This document shows, in pieces, positions 15,981 to 24,906 of a stretch of 36,752 nucleotides of DNA (the first letter of the stretch is position 1; each line of letters starts with the position of its first letter). The notes under the pieces are model-generated. The model was given only the letters and a program-made list of their open reading frames with translations, had not been told where the DNA came from and made no database searches. This DNA is from Actinomycetes bacterium (lineage in GTDB: Bacteria > Actinomycetota > Acidimicrobiia > IMCC26256 > Chersky-534), in the NCBI GenBank assembly GCA_025463865.1, contig JAODBH010000262.1, positions 1 through 36,752 on the forward strand, given 5' to 3'. The translations under genes and the position numbers were made by a program.

Positions 15981-17182
15981 TATCGGGCGATGCCGAAGCG
16001 TTCGAGGCCGAACGCGGTGATCGCGTTGCCGCGCATGAGGGCGTAGATCTCCGCGTCGTCGAGCCCGGCCGCCTCGCAGATGCCGCCGGCGACCTCGAGG
16101 GTGCGTGGGAACGTGCCGTCGGCGTGCGGGTAGTCGGTCTCGAAGCAGATGCGCGACATCCCGATGCGGTCCCGGAGCGCGAGCCCGGTCTCGTCGTCGA
16201 AGATGCAGCCGTAGACCTGGTCGGCGACGTACGCCGAAGGCGGCTTGGTCAGCTCGATCCCGCCGGACCCGAACGAGTTGTCGCCCCGCTCGAGCCAGAG
16301 CTTGTCGGCCCGCTCCATCAGGTAGGGCAACCAGCCGACCTGGCCCTCGGAGTACGCCAGCACCAACGCGGGAAAGCGGGCCAGCGTGCCCGAGAACACG
16401 AAGTCGAGGACCGAACCCATCGAGTTCTGGAACGCGAGCGTCGACGACACGATGAACGGGGCGTCGGGTGAGGTGCGCGGCATCTTCGACGACGAGCCGA
16501 TGTGCATGCAGACCACGGAGCCCGTCTCCTCGCACGCGGCGAACACCGGGTCCCAAGCCTTGGTGTGGACGGACTCCAGACCGAGGGCGTACGGGCTCTC
16601 CGGGAACGTGATCGCGTAGCTGCCCTTCGCCGCGCACCGACGGACCTCGGTCGCCGCGAGCTCCGGATCCCACAGCGGGAGCATCGTCAAGGGGATGAGG
16701 CGGCCCCGACCGTCGCCGGCGCACCACTCGTCGATCATCCAGTCGTTGTACGCCTGCACGCACAGGAGCGCGAGGTCCTTGTCGGGGCGTTCGGCGAAGC
16801 ACTGGCCGGCGAAGCGGGGCAACGTGTTGGGGAAGCACACCGACGCGTCGACGTGGTTGGCGTCCATGTCCCGCAGGCGGTCGGCCTGCTTCCACGCGCC
16901 CGGACGCATCTCGTCGTAGGTGACGGTCCCCCACTGGAGCGGGCCGAGCCCGACCGCGACCGACATCCGGGAGATGGCCTTGACCAGGTCGTCGTAGTAC
17001 CAGATATCGGCCCAGGTGCCGTCGGCGTCGGGGGTCCAGGCGCCGTTCTCGGCCAGATCGAGGAACCCCTTCTCGCGGACGATGCGCGGCCCTCGGTCCT
17101 TCAACCCCGCGGGCAGGCGGTCGCTCCAGAGCTCGGGTGGCTCCATCACGTGGTCGTCGACCGAGATGATGCGCGGGATCAT
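15980..17182 (-). CDS. amidohydrolase 2 family metal-dependent hydrolase
   Basis: 400-residue TIM-barrel hydrolase of the COG2159 type (amidohydrolase family 2). The N-terminal metal motif is a D-x-H variant, VDDHVMEPPE (Asp9, His11). MHIGSSS supplies a metal His, and ICFETDYPHADGTFP the late Asp/His pair. Many relatives are decarboxylases or hydrolases of aromatic or amide compounds and are abundant in environmental actinobacteria. Its ATG overlaps the stop of the deacylase upstream (ATGA), so the two are made together. The pair probably acts on one amide-like substrate, but which one is not evident. Confidence 0.9.
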   Translation of the reverse strand: MIPRIISVDDHVMEPPELWSDRLPAGLKDRGPRIVREKGFLDLAENGAWTPDADGTWADIWYYDDLVKAISRMSVAVGLGPLQWGTVTYDEMRPGAWKQADRLRDMDANHVDASVCFPNTLPRFAGQCFAERPDKDLALLCVQAYNDWMIDEWCAGDGRGRLIPLTMLPLWDPELAATEVRRCAAKGSYAITFPESPYALGLESVHTKAWDPVFAACEETGSVVCMHIGSSSKMPRTSPDAPFIVSSTLAFQNSMGSVLDFVFSGTLARFPALVLAYSEGQVGWLPYLMERADKLWLERGDNSFGSGGIELTKPPSAYVADQVYGCIFDDETGLALRDRIGMSRICFETDYPHADGTFPRTLEVAGGICEAAGLDDAEIYALMRGNAITAFGLERFGIAR

Positions 17183-18897
17183 CGGGTCGCCACCGTGTCG
17201 GTGTCGCGGCCCGAGCGCAGGAGAGTGCCGGGCGTCGCCTCGACCAGCTCACCGCCCGACATCACCTCGGTGCCGTTGACGAACACATGCTGCAGGCCCA
17301 GCCCGGTCGAGAGCAACCGCGCGCCGCCACCGGGTAGGTCGGCGACCATGCGGGGTGGGCTGGCATCCACCGTCTCGGGATCGAACACCACGAGATCCGC
17401 GTGAGCGCCGGGTTCGATCCGGCCCCGGTCGCGCAGTCCGAAGAGGCGCGCGGGCGTGTCGGTCATCAGCTGCACCGCGCGCTCGAGCGGCAGGAGACGC
17501 CGCCCGCGAATCGTGTCCGCGAGGAAGCGCGTGGGGTACGGCGCGCCGCACATGCGATCGATGTGCGCACCGGCGTCGGAGCCACCGAGCAGGATGTCAG
17601 GCTCCTCCCACAGCCGGCGCCGTAGGTCCCAGTCGTCGGCGCCATCGTTCGTCGGCTGGGGCCACAACATCGTCGTGAGCCGGTCGGCGGCCGCGATCTC
17701 GACCACGCAGGTGAAGGGGTCGAGGCCGCGCTCCTTCGCGACGACGTCGACCCGGCGGCCCGCGAGCGCGGCGTTCTCCGGCGCCGCGGTGTCACCGATG
17801 ACGTAGGAACCGAACTCCGCGAGCCGCGTGTACGAGAGGTTCGACGCGCGCGCCGACTCGAGCATCCGCGTCCGGACCGCGGGGTCGCGGAGGCGCCGGA
17901 TCCGTTCGTCGATCGGGACGTCGAGGACCTCGCCCCAACCCGGGATCAGCCAGAGCGCGCAGTAGCTGCCGAACGACATGGTCATCGGCACCAGGATCGG
18001 CATGGTCAGTGCGACGACCCGTCCGCCCTGCTCGCGCGCCCGGTTCGAGGCCTGGAGCTGGTGCCACGGACGATCGGGATCCGCGGCATCCACACCGAGG
18101 ATGTTCCAGTTGAGCGGGCGGCCCGCGGCCGCGCTCATACCGGCCAGCAGGTCCTCGTCGGCGGGCGTGAACCGCCCGAGGCAGCCTTCGATGATCGCCT
18201 CGAGCACGGTCCCAGCGTGCTCGCCGACCGCTCGGCACAGCTGCATGACCTCATCGACCGACGCGAGCCGGCTCGGTACCGGCGCGCCCTCGCCGTCGAC
18301 GTGGGTGGGGGACCGCGTGGTCGACAGGCCCAGCGCGCCGGCGTCGAGGGCACGGTGCAGCAGACCGGTGATGTCCGCCAGCTCGTCGCCGGTCGCCTCT
18401 CGCTCGTTCGCCGCCGCGCCCATGACCGCGCGCCGGAGCGCGCAGTGCCCGACGAGGAATCCGGCGTTCACGCCGATGCGACCGTCGAGTCGATCGAGAT
18501 AGCCGTCGAAGCCCTCCCAGTCCCAGGTCGCGCCGGCCTCCAGCGCCGCGAGCGGCATCCCTTCCACCTTGGCCATCATGCGGCGCGTGTAGTCGGCGTC
18601 GCGCGCGGCGAGAGGAGCCAACGTGAAGCCGCAGTTGCCTCCGATGACCGTCGTCACGCCATGGGAGCTCGACGGAGTCGCGTGCGGGTCCCAGAAGAGC
18701 TGTGCGTCGTAGTGCGTGTGCGGATCGACGAAGCCGGGACAGAGCACGAGCCCGTCGGCATCGACCACGCGCGTCGCGGTCTCGTCGACCTCGCCGACCT
18801 CCACGATCCGGCCTTCGGACACGGCCACGTCGCCGCGATGCGGCGCGGCTCCGGTGCCGTCGACCACGGTTGCACCCCGGATCAGCAGATCGACCAT
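17179..18897 (-). CDS. N-acyl-D-amino-acid deacylase-type amidohydrolase
   Basis: 572-residue amidohydrolase family 3 protein, the size of D-aminoacylases. The N-terminal small beta domain (LLIRGATVVDGTG) leads to the metal-binding HxH at His60/His62 (FVDPHTHYDA). Cys89 in GGNCG is the bridging metal ligand seen in D-aminoacylase, and GHCALRRAVMG and GGSDAGAHID follow with the later His/Asp. The ATG at 18897 has GGGGGAG five bases upstream. It is first in a two-gene unit with the amidohydrolase at 15980-17182. The family removes acyl groups from N-acyl-D-amino acids or related ring amides; the actual substrate is inferred only at family level. Confidence 0.92.
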   Translation of the reverse strand: MVDLLIRGATVVDGTGAAPHRGDVAVSEGRIVEVGEVDETATRVVDADGLVLCPGFVDPHTHYDAQLFWDPHATPSSSHGVTTVIGGNCGFTLAPLAARDADYTRRMMAKVEGMPLAALEAGATWDWEGFDGYLDRLDGRIGVNAGFLVGHCALRRAVMGAAANEREATGDELADITGLLHRALDAGALGLSTTRSPTHVDGEGAPVPSRLASVDEVMQLCRAVGEHAGTVLEAIIEGCLGRFTPADEDLLAGMSAAAGRPLNWNILGVDAADPDRPWHQLQASNRAREQGGRVVALTMPILVPMTMSFGSYCALWLIPGWGEVLDVPIDERIRRLRDPAVRTRMLESARASNLSYTRLAEFGSYVIGDTAAPENAALAGRRVDVVAKERGLDPFTCVVEIAAADRLTTMLWPQPTNDGADDWDLRRRLWEEPDILLGGSDAGAHIDRMCGAPYPTRFLADTIRGRRLLPLERAVQLMTDTPARLFGLRDRGRIEPGAHADLVVFDPETVDASPPRMVADLPGGGARLLSTGLGLQHVFVNGTEVMSGGELVEATPGTLLRSGRDTDTVATR

Positions 18898-18958
18898 GTG
18901 ACTCCCCCCGTCATCGGCCCGAAGCTACCGCGGGGCCCGGAGCGGACTCCGCCCGCGG

Positions 18959-19984
18959 TCAGTCGGCGAGCGCTTCCATCTCGCGGACGATGGCGTGCAC
19001 CGCGGCCTCGACGTCGTGGGCCTGCACTCGAATGAAGTCGAGATAGGACCAGTGCAGGACGCCGTCGGGACCGGCCTCGAGGTGCACGTCCTCGGGGTCG
19101 AGCAGCTCCTGGGAGATCCGCACGTCGGCGCCGGGAAGCATGCGATCGGCCCGCTCGAGCAGCGCTCGACCCTCGGTCACCACCTGGGCCTGCCGCTCGG
19201 GATCGCACCGCTCGATCGCGATCTCCAACTCCTCTTCCCAGCCGGCGTCCCGGGCCCGAAGCCTGATCAACGAATCGACGAGCCCCGGGTCCGCGAGCCA
19301 CCCCGCGCTCTTCACGTCGATCTCGCCCACGTCCCCGCGGAGCAGGGCGTCGCGCACCAATCCGGAAGCGCGCGGGTCGTGGCGGCGGGCCAGCCCGGCG
19401 CGGGCCTCGGCTCGCGCGTCCGGATTGTCGTCCTCGAGCCGCTCGAACAGCGCGGCCCTGATCTCCGGGCTGTCGGCGTCCATCAGCGAACCGAGAGCCA
19501 TGGTCGACCAATCGCGCACCGCCGGATCCCCATCCCGCATGAGGGCGAAGAGCGCGGTCACGACACGATCACGACCGTCCGCCTGCGGATCGAGGAACGG
19601 CACGGTCATCGCGACCTGTTGACGGACGTCCGGCGCGGGATGGCCGACCTGGCGCAGCACCGGAGCGAGCAGGCGCGGGTCGAAGATGTTCCCGGCCGCG
19701 GCGATGCCGGCACACAGGACACGGACGTCGGGTTCGCGTCCGATCAGGCCCTCGATCGCAGGGACCGCGCGATTGATCATCCCGTGCCGGTCGGTCCACG
19801 TCAGGCCGACCAGGAGGTCGATCCCCAGCATCCGCGCGGGTGGTGCCGGGTCCTCACAGAGGACGACCGCGGCCACCTCGACGCGCCGCCCACCGTGCTC
19901 CACCAGTGCGGCGACCGCCGCGGCGTAGTCGTCGTCACCCGCACCGAGGGCCGCCGCGATCAGTGCATCCTCGTCCGCAGCCAT
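18959..19984 (-). CDS. HEAT-repeat protein
   Basis: 341-residue protein made largely of HEAT-type helical repeats. Examples are the segments near DVRVLCAGIAAAGNIFDPRL, APDVRQQVAMTVPFL, DPAVRDWSTMALGSL and NPDARAEARAGLARRHDPRA, each with the D-x-x-V/A-R-x-x-A pattern and roughly 30-35 residues apart. Such scaffolds bind proteins; no enzyme motif is visible. The last 90 residues are acidic and not clearly repeated. Start: the ATG at 19984 (a GTG six bases further upstream is possible); the much longer open frame reaching 20452 runs into structured, non-coding-looking DNA. It lies 61 bases upstream of the deacylase gene on the same strand. Its role is unknown. Confidence 0.85.
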   Translation of the reverse strand: MAADEDALIAAALGAGDDDYAAAVAALVEHGGRRVEVAAVVLCEDPAPPARMLGIDLLVGLTWTDRHGMINRAVPAIEGLIGREPDVRVLCAGIAAAGNIFDPRLLAPVLRQVGHPAPDVRQQVAMTVPFLDPQADGRDRVVTALFALMRDGDPAVRDWSTMALGSLMDADSPEIRAALFERLEDDNPDARAEARAGLARRHDPRASGLVRDALLRGDVGEIDVKSAGWLADPGLVDSLIRLRARDAGWEEELEIAIERCDPERQAQVVTEGRALLERADRMLPGADVRISQELLDPEDVHLEAGPDGVLHWSYLDFIRVQAHDVEAAVHAIVREMEALAD

Positions 19985-20062
19985 GGTCACAACGTACGAC
20001 CTGGCCGCGGCGGTGAACCCTCCGAGCGCGAGGGGAGTCGAGGGAAACGGTGCAGGTGGAAC

Positions 20063-20096
20063 GTGTCCGCCGGTCCATCCATGGACCAGCGGACAC
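20063..20096. repeat. 16-bp inverted repeat
   Basis: GTGTCCGCCGGTCCAT (20063-20078) pairs with ATGGACCAGCGGACAC (20081-20096) with a single mismatch and a 2-base centre. On the minus strand it follows the stop of the small ORF at 20101 by four bases, and it lies 79 bases before the HEAT-repeat gene. It could be a terminator, a leader hairpin or a protein-binding palindrome. Confidence 0.85.
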
Positions 20097-20100
20097 GAGC

Positions 20101-20244
20101 TCAGGCCGAGGCGCCGATCGTGCAGGCGGCCGGGTCGGCGGGGTGGCAGGCGATGAGCACACACGCGGGGTCCCGTACCGGCCTCCCAGCAGCCGGTACG
20201 GACCCGCGTGCGTCGTGCTCGCTGTGTGCAGTTGCTGCTCGCAT
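20101..20244 (-). CDS. possible small 47-residue protein
   Basis: An ATG at 20244 opens a 47-codon frame ending in TGA at 20101. The last 19 codons are almost all G/C-ending (VLIACHPADPAACTIGASA, three cysteines in the C-terminal part: one before and two within this stretch), which resembles real coding use; the first half is not as biased. The stop is followed at once by the 20063-20096 inverted repeat, like a gene end plus terminator. Against it: a weak ribosome-binding site and overlap with another strong hairpin. I do not recognise it; a Cys-containing leader peptide or a chance frame are both possible. Confidence 0.25.
   Translation of the reverse strand: MRAATAHSEHDARGSVPAAGRPVRDPACVLIACHPADPAACTIGASA
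20162..20210. repeat. long inverted repeat with 19-21-bp arms
   Basis: The inner arms CCGTACCGGC (20173-20182) and GCCGGTACGG (20192-20201) are perfect around a 9-base loop. The stem continues outward through CACGCGGG (from 20162) and CCCGCGTG (to 20210) with two single-base bulges. RNA from either strand would fold into a very stable hairpin. Confidence 0.85.
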
Positions 20245-20544
20245 TGCCGCCCTTGCTCTCAGGGCCGGGAAACACCTCGCGCAGGAACACGCCGAGGCCG
20301 GCCTCCAAACGTCTTCGGGGCCGGGTTCGCGTGACTCCCCGTCGGCTCAGCGACCAATTGATCGCCGACGGATCGATGTCTCCCCGAGCGATCGAGCGGC
20401 GCGTGGCCGTTCGAACTCTCTGCGTGGGATTGTGAACCGACCGGCCCGGCAAGGCAAGGGCCGCGGAACTATTCGCGGCATTTGCGCAGGCAAATGAGTC
20501 GGGCGACCTACGCCCTGACCAGGGACGACGCGGGCCGGACCGAC

Positions 20545-20574
20545 TGGTTCGGATCCCTAATGGTTCGGTATCCT
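20545..20574 (+). promoter_or_regulatory. leaderless promoter with direct repeats, MarR-ABC operon
   Basis: TGGTTCGGATCC (20545-20556) and TGGTTCGGTATCC (20561-20573) are near-identical copies 16 bases apart. The -10 box TATCCT (20569-20574) ends six bases before the ATG at 20581, so transcription should begin at the start codon itself. The repeats overlap the promoter and are the obvious binding site for the MarR regulator. Confidence 0.65.
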
Positions 20575-20580
20575 ACTGAG

Positions 20581-21018
20581 ATGTCCCGTCACGACATCCC
20601 CGTCCGCACCCTGGCCCGGCTGGCCCGCATCCTCGAGCACTCCTGCGGCGACCTGACGATCCCGCAGTACCGGCTGATGGCCATGATCGGCGAGGGCAGC
20701 GAGCGGGCCACGCTGCTCGCAGGCCGGCTCGCGCTCACCAAGCCGAGCGTGTCGGGGATGATCGACGCGCTCGTGGACCGCGGGTTCGTCACCCGGACGC
20801 CGGAGCCGACGGACCGGCGCGCCGCGAGGCTCGCGCTCACGCCGAGCGGCACCCGCGCGTTGCGCGCCTCCGAGCGGTCGATGGCCGAACGGCTCGATCC
20901 GATCATCGACGGCTGCGACGATCCGGCCGCCATCACCACCGCGCTCACGCAGATCGAGGCGTCGCTCAACCGCGTCGTCGACGCCCGGCTCGCTGCGAAG
21001 GGAGCCACCGGCCGGTGA
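20581..21018 (+). CDS. MarR-family transcriptional regulator
   Basis: Winged helix-turn-helix regulator of 145 residues. The recognition region runs through RATLLAGRLALTKPSVSGMI, followed by the wing with DRGFVTRTPEPTDRRAARLALT, which carries the D-R-R signature of MarR wings. The ATG at 20581 is chosen because a -10 box sits six bases before it; the longer frame from 20482 would start upstream of the promoter. The stop overlaps the GTG of the fused ABC exporter (GTGA), so regulator and pump are translated together. It most likely represses this operon and is released by an exported compound. Confidence 0.92.
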   Translation: MSRHDIPVRTLARLARILEHSCGDLTIPQYRLMAMIGEGSERATLLAGRLALTKPSVSGMIDALVDRGFVTRTPEPTDRRAARLALTPSGTRALRASERSMAERLDPIIDGCDDPAAITTALTQIEASLNRVVDARLAAKGATGR

Positions 21019-24000
21019 GCACCCAGAACCCGGAGAGCTCTCAGAATCCGGAGAGCACCCAGAACACGGACGCCACCGAGGCCGTCGCGCCGACCGTCGA
21101 GCCCGCGCCCGACGGCGGTTGGATCCGCCGGTTGCTGCCGTTCGTGAAGGCGCACCAGAAGAAGGTCCTGATCGCGTTGGGCGCGTCGGTCTTCGGGATG
21201 ATCGCGACCGCCATGACCCCGGTGATCGAGAAGGTGGTCATCGACAGCGTGATCACCAGGCACTGGCAGCCGCTGTGGCCCTGGCTCACCCTGCTGGTGC
21301 TGGCAGGGCTGTTCGGCTTCGCGACGTCGTACATCCGCCGCTACGTGGGTGGTCGCGTCGCGCTCGACGTGCAGTACGACTTGCGCAACGCGATCTTCGA
21401 ACGGCTGCAGCGACTCGACTTCGCCCGCCACGACGAGCTCCCCACCGGTCAGCTGGTGTCGCGCGCGAGCTCCGACCTCGCGCTGATCCAGGCGCTGCTC
21501 TCGTTCACCCCGATCCTGGTCGGCAACCTCGTGCTGGTCGTCGTGTCGCTCGTGGTGATGCTGATCCTCTCCCCGCTCCTCACCCTCGTCGCGGTCCTCT
21601 GCCTTCCCGCGTTGCTCTTCGTCGCGATCCGCCTCCGCTTCACGCTCTTCCCGGCCACGTGGGACTCGCAGCAGCGCACCGCCGAGGTCGCCGGCGTGGT
21701 CGACGAGGCGGTGAGCGGCGTGCGGGTGGTGAAGGGCTTCGGGCAGGAGCAGCGCGAGCTCGATCACCTCACGGGTTCCGCCGAGGAGCTCTTCAAGTCG
21801 CGCGTCCGCGTCGTCGAGCTCCAGGCCCGGCTCCAGCCCGCCCTCCAGGTCATACCGACCCTGGGTCAGGTGGCGGTGCTGGCCCTCGGCGGGTGGCTCG
21901 CGATCAACGGCCACATCACGCTGGGCACGTTCTTCGCGTTCTCGAGCTACCTCGTGCAGCTCGTCGGCCCCGTGCGCATGTTCGCCGGTGTCCTCGCGGT
22001 CGCGCAGCAGGCGCGCGCGGGAGCAGAGCGGGTGCTCGAGATCCTCGATTCGAACCCGATCGTGAACGAGAAGCCCGACGCGGTGGAGATGACCGACGTC
22101 ACCGGCGCGATCGACTTCGACCACGTGACCTACGGCTATCTGCGTTCCGAACCGGTCCTCGTCGACTTCGAGCTCCACATCGAGCCGGGTGAGACCGTCG
22201 CCCTGGTCGGTGCTTCGGGGTCGGGCAAGTCGACCGTCAGCCTGCTCCTCCCCCGCTTCTACGACGTGCAGGAAGGGGCGTTGCGGATCGACGGCGTCGA
22301 CGTGCGCGACGTCACGCTCGAGTCGCTGCGTCACGACATCGGCGTCGTGTTCGAGGACAGCTTCCTGTTCTCCGACTCGGTGCGCAGCAACATCGCCTAT
22401 GGCCGCCCCGACGCGACCGACGCGGAGGTCGAGCGGGCCGCGCGTGCCGCCGGCGCGCACACGTTCATCACCCACCTGCCGCAGGGCTACGACACGACCG
22501 TCGGCGAGCGCGGCCTCACCCTCTCCGGCGGGCAGCGCCAACGCGTCGCCATCGCCCGGGCCCTGATCACCGACCCGTCGATCCTCATCCTCGACGACGC
22601 GACCTCGTCGGTCGACGCGCGAACCGAGGAGCAGATCCACCACACGCTGCGCGAGATCATGCAGGGCCGCACGACGATCCTCATCGCTCACCGCCGCTCC
22701 ACCCTCCAGCTCGCCGAGCGCATCGTGCTCGTCGACGAGGGCCGGGTGCTCGACCAGGGCACCCACGACGAGCTCATCGAGCGTTCGCATCTCTACCGCG
22801 AGCTGCTGGCCGGGCCCGAGGCCGACCTCGATGTCGAAGCCGAGACCGATCTCGACGTCGAGGTCGAGGCGGGAGCGCTCGAGCCGGTCGGCGCCCGATC
22901 ACCGGTGGCTCAGGTTCCGACCCCCGAGCTGTGGCGCCACGAGGACGCGGGCGACGGGCCCCGGGCCTTCCTCCAGACCGCGACCGTCAACGTCCGCGCC
23001 GGTGGCGGGGGCGGTGGCGGAGGCGGCGGTCGGGGGATGGGTGGAGGCGGACCGATGGGCGGCGTCGCCCTCGCGGCGACGCCCGCGCTGCTCGCCGCGG
23101 TGGACAAGCTGCCGCCCGCCGACGCCGAACCGCGCATCGACGTGGCGGCCGAGTCGGTGGAGGACTCGAAGTTCACGCTGCGCCGCTTCCTCCGCCCGTA
23201 TCACCGCCCGCTCGGTCTCGGACTGCTGCTCGTCGCCGTCGACACACTGCTCACGTTGGCGGGCCCGTTCCTCGTCCGCGCCGGCCTCGACCAGGGCGTG
23301 GCCAAGCAGTCGACGACGGCGCTGTGGATCGCGTCGGGCGCGTTCCTCGCGGTCACGCTTCTCGACTGGATCGACACGTGGGCCTACATGCGCTTCACCG
23401 GGACCACCGCCGAGCGCCTCCTGTTCGCGCTCCGCATCCGGATCTTCTCGCACCTCCAACGGCTCTCCGTCGACTTCTACGACCGCGAGATGGCGGGCCG
23501 GGTCATGACCCGCATGACCACCGACGTCGAAGCGCTGTCGGCCCTGCTGCAGAACGGCATGATCCAGGCCCTGGTCAGCGTGCTCAGCTTCTTCGGCGTG
23601 CTCGTCGCGCTCACGTTCCTGAGCTGGCCGCTGATGCTGGCGGTGTCCGTCGTGATCCCGCCGTTGCTCGTCGCGACGGTCTGGTTCCGGCGCCGTTCGG
23701 ATCGTGCGTACGGCCGGGCGCGCGAGAGCATCGCGACCGTCAACGCCAACTTCCAGGAGAACCTGTCCGGGGTGCGGGTCACCCAGGCGTACACGCGTGA
23801 GGACCGCAACATCGGCTCGTTCCGCAAGGACGCCCGCGAGTACCTCGGTCACCGTCTCGACGCCCAGCGGCTCGTCGCCATCTACTTCCCGCTCGTGCTC
23901 CTGCTCGCCGCGCTCTCCGACGCCATCGTCCTGGGCGCGGGCTCGCAGCTCGTGGCGAACAAGACCGTCGCGGTGGGAACGATCATCGCCTTCCTGCTGT

Positions 24001-24899
24001 ACCTCGATCAGTTCTTCTCGCCGATCCAGCAGCTGTCCCAGGTGTTCGACACCTGGCAGCAGGCCCGCGCGTCGATGGCCAAGATCAACGAGCTCATGGC
24101 GATCCGCTCGGGGACCCCAGCTCCGGCGGATCCGGTCGCGCTCCCTGCGCCGACCGGCGCCATCCGCTTCGAAGGCGTGCACTTCCGCTACCCGACCGCG
24201 ACCGACGAAGCCCTGCGTGGCGTCGACCTCGACATCTCGCCGGGGCAGACCGTCGCGCTCGTCGGCGAGACCGGCGCCGGCAAGTCGACGATCGTGAAGC
24301 TGGTCGCGCGCTTCTACGACGTCACCGGCGGGCGCGTCCTCATCGACGGGGTGCCGGTCGATCAACTCGACCTCGGTGTGTACCGGCGTCGCCTGGGCTA
24401 CGTGCCCCAGGAGCCGTTCCTGTTCTCGGGGACGATCCGCGACAACATCGCGTACGGGCGGCCCGAGGCCACCGACGCCGAGGTGGAGCTCGCATCGCGG
24501 GCCGTCGGCGCCCACGAGTTCGTCGCCCGCCTCCCCGGCGGCTACCTGCATCCGGTCACCGAGCGGGGCCGGTCACTCTCGAGCGGCCAGCGCCAGCTGA
24601 TCTGTCTCGCCCGCGCGCTCATCGTCGATCCCGCGATCCTCCTGCTCGACGAGGCGACGGCCAACCTCGACCTCGCGACGGAGGCGCGCGTGCAACGGGC
24701 CATGAACACGATCTCGGCCGGACGCACCACGCTCGTGATCGCGCACCGGCTCCAGACCGCACGCGCCGCCGACCGCATCGTCGTGATCGACGACGGGCGC
24801 ATCGTCGAGCAGGGCTCCCACGACGAGCTGCTCGAACGGGACGGCCGGTACGCGCAGCTCTGGAACGCGACCCCGCTCGCGCCGGCCGGCGCGGGTTGA
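21015..24899 (+). CDS. full-length fused ABC exporter (two halves in one chain)
   Basis: 1294-residue protein holding two complete ABC exporter halves in the order membrane-ATPase-linker-membrane-ATPase. Half 1: Walker A GASGSGKST from residue 399, LSGGQ signature, Walker B ending Asp527-Asp528, so the catalytic Glu is replaced by Asp, although the switch His is kept. Half 2: Walker A GETGAGKST from 1084, signature LSSGQ, Walker B Asp1212-Glu1213, so this site is catalytic. The linker (about 600-720) contains acidic LDVE repeats and a run of glycines near 662-672, then GRGMGGGGPMGG. The first 35 residues repeat the pattern QNPES. The same fusion occurs in mycobacterial Rv0194, a multidrug exporter, so drug efflux is the best guess. 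The GTG start is coupled to MarR. Confidence 0.95.
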   Translation: MSTQNPESSQNPESTQNTDATEAVAPTVEPAPDGGWIRRLLPFVKAHQKKVLIALGASVFGMIATAMTPVIEKVVIDSVITRHWQPLWPWLTLLVLAGLFGFATSYIRRYVGGRVALDVQYDLRNAIFERLQRLDFARHDELPTGQLVSRASSDLALIQALLSFTPILVGNLVLVVVSLVVMLILSPLLTLVAVLCLPALLFVAIRLRFTLFPATWDSQQRTAEVAGVVDEAVSGVRVVKGFGQEQRELDHLTGSAEELFKSRVRVVELQARLQPALQVIPTLGQVAVLALGGWLAINGHITLGTFFAFSSYLVQLVGPVRMFAGVLAVAQQARAGAERVLEILDSNPIVNEKPDAVEMTDVTGAIDFDHVTYGYLRSEPVLVDFELHIEPGETVALVGASGSGKSTVSLLLPRFYDVQEGALRIDGVDVRDVTLESLRHDIGVVFEDSFLFSDSVRSNIAYGRPDATDAEVERAARAAGAHTFITHLPQGYDTTVGERGLTLSGGQRQRVAIARALITDPSILILDDATSSVDARTEEQIHHTLREIMQGRTTILIAHRRSTLQLAERIVLVDEGRVLDQGTHDELIERSHLYRELLAGPEADLDVEAETDLDVEVEAGALEPVGARSPVAQVPTPELWRHEDAGDGPRAFLQTATVNVRAGGGGGGGGGGRGMGGGGPMGGVALAATPALLAAVDKLPPADAEPRIDVAAESVEDSKFTLRRFLRPYHRPLGLGLLLVAVDTLLTLAGPFLVRAGLDQGVAKQSTTALWIASGAFLAVTLLDWIDTWAYMRFTGTTAERLLFALRIRIFSHLQRLSVDFYDREMAGRVMTRMTTDVEALSALLQNGMIQALVSVLSFFGVLVALTFLSWPLMLAVSVVIPPLLVATVWFRRRSDRAYGRARESIATVNANFQENLSGVRVTQAYTREDRNIGSFRKDAREYLGHRLDAQRLVAIYFPLVLLLAALSDAIVLGAGSQLVANKTVAVGTIIAFLLYLDQFFSPIQQLSQVFDTWQQARASMAKINELMAIRSGTPAPADPVALPAPTGAIRFEGVHFRYPTATDEALRGVDLDISPGQTVALVGETGAGKSTIVKLVARFYDVTGGRVLIDGVPVDQLDLGVYRRRLGYVPQEPFLFSGTIRDNIAYGRPEATDAEVELASRAVGAHEFVARLPGGYLHPVTERGRSLSSGQRQLICLARALIVDPAILLLDEATANLDLATEARVQRAMNTISAGRTTLVIAHRLQTARAADRIVVIDDGRIVEQGSHDELLERDGRYAQLWNATPLAPAGAG

Positions 24900-24906
24900 C
24901 CGCGTC

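Larger units (their letters stand above)
19985..20580. other. 596-base gap with two long inverted repeats
   Basis: This is the only long gap in the window. It sits between the divergent HEAT-repeat and MarR genes. It holds the two inverted repeats and the small minus-strand ORF listed separately, then about 300 bases (20245-20544) in which I see no convincing gene, tRNA-like fold or repeat. Open frames across it on both strands lack conserved sequence. Confidence 0.7.

Noticed and set aside
20050-20334. Plus-strand frame containing a Cys-rich stretch (SCCSHCRPC)
   Set aside because: Weak start, runs through both inverted repeats, and the cysteines fall in a short TGC-rich patch; codon use is not coding-like.
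20161-20350. Possible tmRNA or tRNA-like element near the hairpins and GTTCG-like strings
   Set aside because: No matching acceptor stem, tag frame or CCA end could be lined up on either strand.
20589-22790. 733-codon minus-strand frame opposite the MarR gene and the first half of the fused ABC exporter
   Set aside because: Antisense shadow with low-complexity charged translation, while the plus strand has full ABC motifs.
22899-24551. 550-codon minus-strand frame opposite the second half of the fused exporter
   Set aside because: Antisense shadow; charged, repetitive translation.
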